Shown piece after piece: positions 35,504 to 44,171 of a stretch of 64,000 nt of DNA. The notes below the pieces were generated by a model. It was not told where the DNA came from and did not search any database. It saw only the letters and a program-made list of their open reading frames with translations. The stretch is taken from assembly GCF_007097245.1 (NCBI RefSeq), contig NZ_VJZT01000009.1, forward strand, positions 62,001-126,000. The letters are read 5' to 3'. Position numbers and translations under genes: made by a program. The stretch's first letter is position 1; every line of letters starts with the position of its first letter. Source of the stretch: Flavobacterium restrictum. GTDB taxonomy: Bacteria; Bacteroidota; Bacteroidia; Flavobacteriales; Flavobacteriaceae.

Positions 35504-35555
35504 AAAAAAATGCCTCAATATTGGCTTATCAATCCAAAAAAGAGGCATTTTATTT
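35504..35555 (-). terminator. Probable terminator of the pre-crRNA transcript
   Basis: AAAAAAATGCCTC and GAGGCATTTT form a stem around a 25-base loop that itself can pair (ATTG/CAAT). On the minus strand it ends in a T-run, 50 bases beyond the last repeat of the array as read leftwards, supporting right-to-left transcription. Confidence 0.7.
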
Positions 35556-35605
35556 TACGATATTCTTCTTTATTCTCTTGATAATTAGAAGGTAACAAGC
35601 CAATT

Positions 35606-38600
35606 AATATCGTGTTTTCTAATCTTTAATCAAACCACAACGAGATGCGTGGGTAAAGAAGCTTCGGGATGAATATCGTGTTTTCTAATCTTTAATCAAA
35701 CCACAACAGAAAGCCATCGTGCATTTTGCAATTGCCAAATATCGTGTTTTCTAATCTTTAATCAAACCACAACGGCGGACTGTTTTGGATTTATGTTCAC
35801 GTAATATCGTGTTTTCTAATCTTTAATCAAACCACAACTGATTGCGGCAAGTGGAATCAGTACTTTGGAATATCGTGTTTTCTAATCTTTAATCAAACCA
35901 CAACGGATTATGACTAAACTTACAAACACAAAACAATATCGTGTTTTCTAATCTTTAATCAAACCACAACAAGCCAAACGCACCCAGAGAATGCTTAATT
36001 AATATCGTGTTTTCTAATCTTTAATCAAACCACAACGGATCTTTGTTCCTGATATTAGTATTAATTAATATCGTGTTTTCTAATCTTTAATCAAACCACA
36101 ACGTCCAGATGCTCATTGAGGCGGTTTATTGCAATATCGTGTTTTCTAATCTTTAATCAAACCACAACAGAAAGCCATCGTGCATTTTGCAATTGCCAAA
36201 TATCGTGTTTTCTAATCTTTAATCAAACCACAACGCTTATCATTATATTAGGAATTAGATAATGAATATCGTGTTTTCTAATCTTTAATCAAACCACAAC
36301 CGGTTGTTGATTGATGTAATGAAATCGATGAATATCGTGTTTTCTAATCTTTAATCAAACCACAACTAAACTGCCAATGAATTCATTTTTGTCGGAATAT
36401 CGTGTTTTCTAATCTTTAATCAAACCACAACTTTCAGATAATCATATTCCTCTTTGGTTTCAATATCGTGTTTTCTAATCTTTAATCAAACCACAACGTA
36501 TCAAAGGATTTTATAGGTTTGATATGAAATATCGTGTTTTCTAATCTTTAATCAAACCACAACAGAGGGAGTCTTGAAACGGTTATTGAGCAAAATATCG
36601 TGTTTTCTAATCTTTAATCAAACCACAACCGAAGTCCTGGAACGAATTATCCGATAGCCAATATCGTGTTTTCTAATCTTTAATCAAACCACAACAACCA
36701 GTACGGAATAGTAAGCAAATGATACAATATCGTGTTTTCTAATCTTTAATCAAACCACAACAACTGGACTTTCGTCCATTTTTGTTACCTAATATCGTGT
36801 TTTCTAATCTTTAATCAAACCACAACCCAAAGTTACTTTTAAAGACAAGAACCGAGAATATCGTGTTTTCTAATCTTTAATCAAACCACAACGGAATTTC
36901 AATTTCTTCTTCTTCAATTGTTAATATCGTGTTTTCTAATCTTTAATCAAACCACAACCTTTCAGATAATCGTACTCCTCTTGGGTTTAATATCGTGTTT
37001 TCTAATCTTTAATCAAACCACAACAAAACCGCCTAATTGTTCAAAATCTGTATTAATATCGTGTTTTCTAATCTTTAATCAAACCACAACTTATGTCCAG
37101 AACTACTTTTGGCATTAAAAAATATCGTGTTTTCTAATCTTTAATCAAACCACAACTTCGTGTTGACCAAAAAATTTACAAACAAAAATATCGTGTTTTC
37201 TAATCTTTAATCAAACCACAACCGTCCGTTGGGAACGTGTAGGACAAAAGCGAATATCGTGTTTTCTAATCTTTAATCAAACCACAACTTATCAACGTTG
37301 TAAAAATTAGGCACATAAAATATCGTGTTTTCTAATCTTTAATCAAACCACAACCTTTCAGATAATCATATTCCTCTTTGGTTTAATATCGTGTTTTCTA
37401 ATCTTTAATCAAACCACAACTAGGGTTTAGCGAACTGTTATTTTTTATAAAATATCGTGTTTTCTAATCTTTAATCAAACCACAACGTTTATGCCATCAA
37501 TTAAATCTTCACGAATAATATCGTGTTTTCTAATCTTTAATCAAACCACAACGTCTTGTGATTCGGGTGTTTCGCCATGAATAATATCGTGTTTTCTAAT
37601 CTTTAATCAAACCACAACACACTCAATTCCAATATTACCTACCCCAAGAATATCGTGTTTTCTAATCTTTAATCAAACCACAACCCAGCCATCATCTGAT
37701 TTTTTGCCCCAACCAATATCGTGTTTTCTAATCTTTAATCAAACCACAACTATATAAAGCCAATTGTTTGTTTGTAAATTAATATCGTGTTTTCTAATCT
37801 TTAATCAAACCACAACTGAAATCGAAAACAAACTAAATTTTTAGCAATATCGTGTTTTCTAATCTTTAATCAAACCACAACCGGCCAATCCAAACATTGT
37901 GGCGCAAACGGAATATCGTGTTTTCTAATCTTTAATCAAACCACAACAAAATACGAACGAAAGCAAATAGCCAAACGAATATCGTGTTTTCTAATCTTTA
38001 ATCAAACCACAACACAGGAAGAAGTGAAAGTCGCTTTCCCAAAAATATCGTGTTTTCTAATCTTTAATCAAACCACAACACTCCAGTAGTAGTGGTTGAG
38101 TTGTTGACAAATATCGTGTTTTCTAATCTTTAATCAAACCACAACTGCTTGATTAGATTGTCTTCTATTTCAATAAATATCGTGTTTTCTAATCTTTAAT
38201 CAAACCACAACACAGAGGTTACAACACAAAAAAGATGTCTAAATATCGTGTTTTCTAATCTTTAATCAAACCACAACAAGTGCGGAGCAGTTTTAAATTG
38301 CCAAAAAATATCGTGTTTTCTAATCTTTAATCAAACCACAACTACATCGGTTACTTTTTGGAAAGAAAAAGGAATATCGTGTTTTCTAATCTTTAATCAA
38401 ACCACAACTAGTACATTTTCTATGAGCGGTAAGCGTGAAATATCGTGTTTTCTAATCTTTAATCAAACCACAACTGATTGTTCTGGTTGAGCAACCACAT
38501 CGTTAATATCGTGTTTTCTAATCTTTAATCAAACCACAACAAAAATTCTCTTGTAACAATTTCGGCATCCAATATCGTGTTTTCTAATCTTTAATCAAAC

Positions 38601-39861
38601 CACAACTACAACACAATAAGGCAATCGGACTATACTAATATCGTGTTTTCTAATCTTTAATCAAACCACAACCTAGCGCTTCTAATTATATCATTGCCAA
38701 CAAATATCGTGTTTTCTAATCTTTAATCAAACCACAACGTTTTGCAAAGGTTGTTTTTGGTAGATAAAAATATCGTGTTTTCTAATCTTTAATCAAACCA
38801 CAACGCAAAAGTTATAGAGATGTCCAATAAAGACGAATATCGTGTTTTCTAATCTTTAATCAAACCACAACCGGAATCGAGCATACTTTGACTAAAAAAT
38901 CAATATCGTGTTTTCTAATCTTTAATCAAACCACAACTGCGTCTTGCTATAAAAAAAATCCGTTCTCAATATCGTGTTTTCTAATCTTTAATCAAACCAC
39001 AACGACCAATGGATGTATGACATTATACAGGAAAATATCGTGTTTTCTAATCTTTAATCAAACCACAACCCGCTGGGTGATCCTGTAAAAAAAATAAAAA
39101 ATATCGTGTTTTCTAATCTTTAATCAAACCACAACTACAGCGGCGCCTATTTCGTGGTCTAATCCAATATCGTGTTTTCTAATCTTTAATCAAACCACAA
39201 CTGTACAGGTCTACGGTGTACTTGTGAAACAAATATCGTGTTTTCTAATCTTTAATCAAACCACAACACTCAACTGATTGGAAAGATTACACCGTTGAAT
39301 ATCGTGTTTTCTAATCTTTAATCAAACCACAACGGTAATGTATTAGCTAATGGTTTTAATATAAATATCGTGTTTTCTAATCTTTAATCAAACCACAACT
39401 GCAAAGATATGCAAAGATATGCAAAGATAAATATCGTGTTTTCTAATCTTTAATCAAACCACAACCCGCGAAAGCTACTCAAGCTATAATATTTCAATAT
39501 CGTGTTTTCTAATCTTTAATCAAACCACAACCGAAACCCGTTTAAATACGATAAAATTTGCAATATCGTGTTTTCTAATCTTTAATCAAACCACAACAAC
39601 GGAACACAGCATCTGTAAATCTCAAGAAATATCGTGTTTTCTAATCTTTAATCAAACCACAACGGAATATCCTTGGTCTTCCAAAACTAAAAGAATATCG
39701 TGTTTTCTAATCTTTAATCAAACCACAACGAATTAATGTCAAATTTAGATGACCGAATAAATATCGTGTTTTCTAATCTTTAATCAAACCACAACTTATT
39801 ACTTTAGATTAACAGTATCGTATCAAATATCGTGTTTTCTAATCTTTAATCAAACCACAAC
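35606..39861 (-). CRISPR. Type II-C CRISPR array, about 65 repeats and 64 spacers
   Basis: A 36-bp repeat (plus strand begins AATATCGTGTTTTC and ends CAAACCACAAC) recurs every 66 bases; spacers are 30 nt with a few of 29. From the first start (35606) to the last (39826) is 4220 bases, which equals 64 units of 66 minus 4. All copies I read are identical, so there is no degenerate end repeat. Reverse-complemented, the repeat begins GTTGTGGTTTG and ends ACGATATT, the usual orientation of II-C repeats, so crRNAs are made leftwards with the leader at the right end. The tracrRNA anti-repeat at 44005 fits this repeat. One spacer occurs twice (35708, 36169) and one protospacer is sampled three times (36432, 36959, 37355). 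Confidence 0.99.
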
Positions 39862-39915
39862 TGAAAGCTACTGCATCCCTACTGGGCGGATGCCATGCCT
39901 TTCAGTTGTGGTTTG
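39851..39915 (-). promoter_or_regulatory. Leader hairpin including the first repeat end
   Basis: Perfect 17-base arms: CAAACCACAACTGAAAG (39851-39867, of which 11 bases are the end of the last repeat) and CTTTCAGTTGTGGTTTG (39899-39915). Inside is a second stem GCATCC / GGATGC (39873-39878, 39888-39893). On the pre-crRNA strand this puts an anti-repeat-like arm directly ahead of repeat 1. Confidence 0.75.
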
Positions 39916-39954
39916 GCTGTTTAAGAGATTGAAAAACTATATGTCAAAGAACAT

Positions 39955-40230
39955 TTAAAAATCTTGTCTTCCGATGATTGTGATGATTTCAATTTTATTA
40001 CCTTTAATATTGTAATAAATAGTATCAACTCCACAAACACAGCAACGATCTATATCCTTATACTTTGTAACCATTGGAAACATAAACGGATTTGATGCAA
40101 TTTTATTAAAACATTCAAACAACATATCGTAATATTTATTTGCTTGTTGCAAACCAAATCTTCCTAAACCGTACTCAAAAATCCTTACAATATCTTCTTC
40201 TGCTTCAAAAGATAAATGATACTTATACAT
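39955..40230 (-). CDS. parE: RelE/ParE-family toxin
   Basis: A 91-residue protein with the ParE pattern: YHLSFEAEEDIVRIFEYGLGRFG (start), NPFMFPMV (middle) and DTIYYNIKGNKIEIITIIGRQD (final strands). ParE toxins poison DNA gyrase, while RelE relatives cut mRNA; the sequence fits ParE better. It overlaps the antitoxin gene by 8 bases. It lies 40 bases from the CRISPR leader hairpin, between the array and cas9. Confidence 0.87.
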   Translation of the reverse strand: MYKYHLSFEAEEDIVRIFEYGLGRFGLQQANKYYDMLFECFNKIASNPFMFPMVTKYKDIDRCCVCGVDTIYYNIKGNKIEIITIIGRQDF

Positions 40231-40462
40231 TTAGCCTACTTTTAATTTCCGCCAAAAGTTTTTCCTTGGTTTTAGTGCTAAAACCACTTTTCAAACCCCT
40301 ATCAATTTTCATTTGAACATAGTTATGATATTCTTCACGTTCACGAGCTTGTTTGATTAAATAATTTACAGCCTCACTCTTGCTGGTAAATTCTTCTTCT
40401 GCAACTTGTGCTTTCAGCCATTCATCATTTTGCTTGGCTAAAGTGATACTTTGTCGTGTCAT
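40223..40462 (-). CDS. parD: ParD-like antitoxin (ribbon-helix-helix)
   Basis: A 79-residue protein. N-terminal TRQSITLAKQNDEWLKAQVA and SKSEAVNYLIKQARERE make a ribbon-helix-helix DNA-binding dimer of the ParD (CC2985) class. A charged C-terminal half (GFSTKTKEKLLAEIKS) would wrap the toxin. It starts 12 bases after a perfect 24-base palindrome that is the likely operator. Confidence 0.87.
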   Translation of the reverse strand: MTRQSITLAKQNDEWLKAQVAEEEFTSKSEAVNYLIKQAREREEYHNYVQMKIDRGLKSGFSTKTKEKLLAEIKSRLNV

Positions 40463-40474
40463 AACAATAATTTT

Positions 40475-40498
40475 AGTTGGTGTAAATTTACACCAACT
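40475..40498. promoter_or_regulatory. Palindromic operator of the toxin-antitoxin pair
   Basis: AGTTGGTGTAAA and its exact reverse complement TTTACACCAACT abut to form a perfect 24-base palindrome, 12 bases before the antitoxin start and 15 bases after the cas9 stop. Its centre, TAAATTTA, is one base from a TAnnTTTG box, so binding would block the promoter. Confidence 0.75.
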
Positions 40499-40513
40499 TT
40501 TTTAAAAATAGAA

Positions 40514-43500
40514 TTACATTTTAGAAATTTTTCCTGATACTGAAATTTTTACTTTGATTGGATTAACTTCAATCCATTTTTTAAAACTTTGAATAGAGAC
40601 TTCTTGATTTTTATTATCTAATGATGATGCGATACTGGCTCTGAAATTAAATTCAAATGATTTCTCCTTCTTGGAGGTTTTCTGAACTCTGTATAAATGC
40701 TCATTCAAAATATTATAGTCTATGTTTTCCCAATTAATTTCCTCCTCACTTAATCCAATTAAAAACATATCATTTGTATGCAATGTAGTTACTAATTCTT
40801 TACCTCCAATCGGTAATTGATAAACTAATAAACCTTGTCTTTTACGCTCTACAACTGTCCAAAAAGTAACTACATCTTCTTTTAAATTTCCTTTTTCATC
40901 TTTATAAATAAGTACGTGATGATTGTTTCTAGGATTTACCCATTGATTAACATTATCTTTTAGTTTTTCTGCCCTCCCTATACTTTCTTTCATTCTAACT
41001 TTCAAAATTGGTACTGGCGCACCATTTTTATTTGGCAAGAAAATCTGTGGTTGTTTAACTCCGTTCTCATCAACAATAAAAAAAGTATTAGCAGGAATTG
41101 TTCCTTTTACAAATCCGCCTAATTCTTGAATTCTTTTAAAAATTAATTTTCGAATAGCTTCGTCAACTACTTTTTCTAGTTGTTTTTCAGTAGTTAAACT
41201 ATCAATTGATTTTCTAACATGAAATGCTTCTTCTCCATTGAAATTTCGTTTACCAAAAACGGTTTCCTTATGCAATTGCCCTCGCGCAGCAACACCTTTA
41301 TTTATATGCGTTTTTCCGTTTTTCTCTACTTTAGTATATCGAATAGTTATATCATTAGAAATGCGTTTATGCGAAATCAATATTTTATCTACCGCTTTTT
41401 CAGCATCAAATCGGAAGGTTTCCCAAGGCATTGGAAAATCTTTTAAATCGTAGTTTCTATTATAGCGATTCCATTTGGACAACTCTTGTAAATAACTTGT
41501 TTTTCCACAAGCCATAACCAAAGCATCAATAGCGTGATGACGATGATCTTCTCTAGTTTTAGCATTTTCATCATTCAAAACCGTATTCAAACCCCATTTT
41601 TGGCGCAAGTTGGCCGTCATTTGTCCTGGAGAAACATTTACTTTTTTACAAACTTGCGTTAAATAAGAAGACGCTTCTTTACTTATAAATCGAGTGTCAT
41701 TTAACTGTCTTGAAGAAAAATCATCATCAAATTTTTGCTGTACAAATCGTTTGAATTTTTGGTAAGCATTTGGATATTCCTTGGTGTCCGAAAATAATTT
41801 TAATGCTCGTTCTTTCCTAGCAATCCAATCCAATTCATCATTTCCATAAAATTCAAAAGGTGTTTTGTCTCCTTTTCGCCTGTTCTCATCCGCATAACAC
41901 AATGTTTTATTATTAAAACTATCGTTTAGCGAACGACTCCAAGGATGAATGTGTTCAATTTGGACTTCGCCTGTAAAAAGTTTGCTAACTGGTATTGTAA
42001 CACCTGTGTAAGGGCAAGTCTGCTTACACTCCTCCCAAAGTTTGAATTTTAAAATGTTATCGTGCGAAACTCTCGTGTATTTTTCAACTTCGCTTTTTAC
42101 TCTATCATTTTCACGTTCCAATCGTTTTTGGTCTCTGCGAATTTTATTTCGTTGTGATTTCGAAATTTTCAAATCACGAGCCATTTCTACTTTTATCTCG
42201 TCAAGTTGACCGTGTTCTTCTATTAATTCATTAACTAATTTTCGCAATTCAAACAAAGCAGTAATTACAATCGGATTTCTAATAGCCTGAATTTCCTTGT
42301 CGGCATTCTTGCCAACTGGTAGTTTTTCCAGTAATGCTGTAACATCAATTGTAACCGAATGATGATAGAGTTTCTTTAATTGTTTGTCATCAAATTGAAA
42401 GTCTTTTCGAAGCAAATCTTTAATTGTATCTATAAATCCACCCGAAATTTTAGCCCTAACAATGTCATAAACATTATCAATTAAATCTAATTGTTTTTGA
42501 TTGTTTTCTGCTGTATTGTTTTGCCATTTGTCGCCAAAAGTATTTTTTATTCCACCCATGACTACTGCAACATCATAAGTATATCCTTGCTGTAGAAAAG
42601 GTAAGATATTGCCAATAGCTTTTCGGCTCAAACTGGCATAACCGTCTTTTACATTAAACTTTGAAATTGCAATTGCTTGTTCTTCGCTAAAATTCCAATT
42701 CTTAATAGCATAGTCTTTAAGATTTGATTTGCTGTCAAAAAAATACAAAACGTGCCAAATATCTTCCTGTTCCTTTTCTGAAAAATCAAACCATTTTTTT
42801 GCAAAGAATTTTTTATTTGATAAATTGGAAATAGTATGTGTACCAACTATCTTATCGTCGTCTTTATAATTAAATTTGAATTCCGCACTTTCTTTACCAA
42901 TGGCTTTTCGTAGTTTTTTAAATTCAATTTTATCAAACGAAAGCAATTGCTCAATCAATTTTTCTTTTTCTATTTGATTGATTTTCTTTCCATTGTATTC
43001 TACAGTATTTACCCATTGCCAAATTCTAAACATTTCAACAGGAATAGCACTTATGGGGCATTTCGTCTTTGTAGGTTCAAAAGAACAATTACCAACCAAA
43101 TGTTTTTGAGAACGTAATGGACGTTGATGAAATAAGATACCATCTGCTTCGTAATTATCTTGTTTTCTTCCCCCAAAAATGGTTTTTAAATCATCATTTA
43201 AACCCGAATGAAATTGCGCTTGTTTTTCCCAAATCAACTCAAATTCATCAATATACATTTTACGAGTGGTGTATCGATTTCGAATTCTTTCTAATCCATC
43301 CTGAAAAGGCTGGTTTTCTTTTGGATATATCTCATACAGATAAGAACCTAAAGTTTTCCCTTCAATACTTTCTAGAGTATCATCAATACCAATTTTACCT
43401 TCTTTAGCGTTTCCTTTAAAAATAGCTCCATCATCGCTTCCACCTTTTCTACTATTACTTAAAAAACCTCTTCTTTGAATTAAGTGATAAAAAATTCTAC

Positions 43501-43891
43501 CTATTTCTTCTAAAGATAATTTTTCATTCAATGCTTTTTGTCGCAATTCATAAGGATTCATTGCAAACCATGTCGCTAATTTTTCAGATGGGAATTGTTT
43601 AGTCTGTTTCCAATCTTCAAAATCTTTCAAACTCATTGAACACATATTATTTTCTGAAAGTGATTTTAGTAACACTTTCTTCCTCAATCTCCTTCTAAAA
43701 AATTGACGTCGTACACCTCTTGCTCCTGTTCGACTTGCATTTTTAGACATTTCATTATCTCCATCACCCAAATTCTCAACACCCATCGGAAAAATTCGAC
43801 TTCCAATGCCCAAAATTTTATTAAACTTATCATCCACTATCGCCCACCCAATCGAGTTTGTTCCTAAATCTAAACCTAATATTTTTGCCAT
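40514..43891 (-). CDS. cas9: CRISPR-associated endonuclease Cas9 (type II-C)
   Basis: I take ATG 43891 (MAKILGLDLGTN) as start, giving 1125 residues, within the II-C range; a 25-residue upstream extension is in frame but not Cas9-like. RuvC-I: Asp8 in LGLDLGTNSIGWAIVD. Arg-rich bridge helix: SRTGARGVRRQFFRRRLRKK. RuvC-II: Glu about 570 in KVEMARDL. HNH: about 640-670, VQIEHIHPWSRSLNDSFNNK with NRRKGDKTP. RuvC-III: HHAIDALVMAC about 784. It is guided by crRNA from the array and the divergent tracrRNA to cut invading DNA. All catalytic residues are present. The PAM-interacting end (about 900-1125) cannot be interpreted. Confidence 0.98.
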   Translation of the reverse strand: MAKILGLDLGTNSIGWAIVDDKFNKILGIGSRIFPMGVENLGDGDNEMSKNASRTGARGVRRQFFRRRLRKKVLLKSLSENNMCSMSLKDFEDWKQTKQFPSEKLATWFAMNPYELRQKALNEKLSLEEIGRIFYHLIQRRGFLSNSRKGGSDDGAIFKGNAKEGKIGIDDTLESIEGKTLGSYLYEIYPKENQPFQDGLERIRNRYTTRKMYIDEFELIWEKQAQFHSGLNDDLKTIFGGRKQDNYEADGILFHQRPLRSQKHLVGNCSFEPTKTKCPISAIPVEMFRIWQWVNTVEYNGKKINQIEKEKLIEQLLSFDKIEFKKLRKAIGKESAEFKFNYKDDDKIVGTHTISNLSNKKFFAKKWFDFSEKEQEDIWHVLYFFDSKSNLKDYAIKNWNFSEEQAIAISKFNVKDGYASLSRKAIGNILPFLQQGYTYDVAVVMGGIKNTFGDKWQNNTAENNQKQLDLIDNVYDIVRAKISGGFIDTIKDLLRKDFQFDDKQLKKLYHHSVTIDVTALLEKLPVGKNADKEIQAIRNPIVITALFELRKLVNELIEEHGQLDEIKVEMARDLKISKSQRNKIRRDQKRLERENDRVKSEVEKYTRVSHDNILKFKLWEECKQTCPYTGVTIPVSKLFTGEVQIEHIHPWSRSLNDSFNNKTLCYADENRRKGDKTPFEFYGNDELDWIARKERALKLFSDTKEYPNAYQKFKRFVQQKFDDDFSSRQLNDTRFISKEASSYLTQVCKKVNVSPGQMTANLRQKWGLNTVLNDENAKTREDHRHHAIDALVMACGKTSYLQELSKWNRYNRNYDLKDFPMPWETFRFDAEKAVDKILISHKRISNDITIRYTKVEKNGKTHINKGVAARGQLHKETVFGKRNFNGEEAFHVRKSIDSLTTEKQLEKVVDEAIRKLIFKRIQELGGFVKGTIPANTFFIVDENGVKQPQIFLPNKNGAPVPILKVRMKESIGRAEKLKDNVNQWVNPRNNHHVLIYKDEKGNLKEDVVTFWTVVERKRQGLLVYQLPIGGKELVTTLHTNDMFLIGLSEEEINWENIDYNILNEHLYRVQKTSKKEKSFEFNFRASIASSLDNKNQEVSIQSFKKWIEVNPIKVKISVSGKISKM

Positions 43892-43984
43892 ATCAATTCC
43901 TGTTTTGTAAGAATTTTTAAAGCTACGGAGAAAATAATTACCCACCTTACGGTATTCCACATACAAACTAAAGTTTTTTTTACT

Positions 43985-43992
43985 TATATTTG
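43985..43992 (+). promoter_or_regulatory. -7 box of the tracrRNA promoter
   Basis: TATATTTG matches the Bacteroidota TAnnTTTG box exactly; transcription would start near 43999, just before the anti-repeat. Confidence 0.65.
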
Positions 43993-43998
43993 CAATGA

Positions 43999-44086
43999 TT
44001 AAAATTTCTAATCTTTAATCTTATCACAATAAGGCTATATGCCGTAGGTGCAAACCTTTAGTCCTGCTTCGGTGGGACTTTTTTTT
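43999..44086 (+). ncRNA. tracrRNA of the type II-C system
   Basis: TTTCTAATCTTTAATC (44005-44020) is identical to the repeat on the plus strand, so it pairs with crRNA. After a short bulge (TTAT in place of AAAC), CACAA pairs again. Then come AATAAGG, a stem GGC-TATAT-GCC (44033-44043), a hairpin AGGT-GCAA-ACCT (44046-44057) and a terminator stem AGTCCTGC / GGTGGGACT with a T-run ending 44086. It is divergent from cas9, as in many II-C loci. Confidence 0.88.
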
Positions 44087-44171
44087 AAAAAAAAACAATT
44101 AAATTTCGTTTTTGAACAAAAAAAAGCCTGTGACAAAATCAACAGGCAATATAAATCCATAGAAAAAACCT

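Noticed and set aside
35560..35606. Left side of the array as the leader.
   Set aside because: Repeat orientation (GTTGTGG start on the minus strand), the terminator at 35504-35555 and the tracrRNA match all indicate transcription from right to left.
36918..39088. Short open frames inside the CRISPR array encoding repeated ISCFLIFNQTTT peptides.
   Set aside because: They are translations of the CRISPR repeats and spacers, not genes.
39862..39954. Leader hairpin arm as an additional tracrRNA.
   Set aside because: It lacks the AATAAGG core and a terminator and matches only 11 bases of the repeat; a better tracrRNA exists at 43999.
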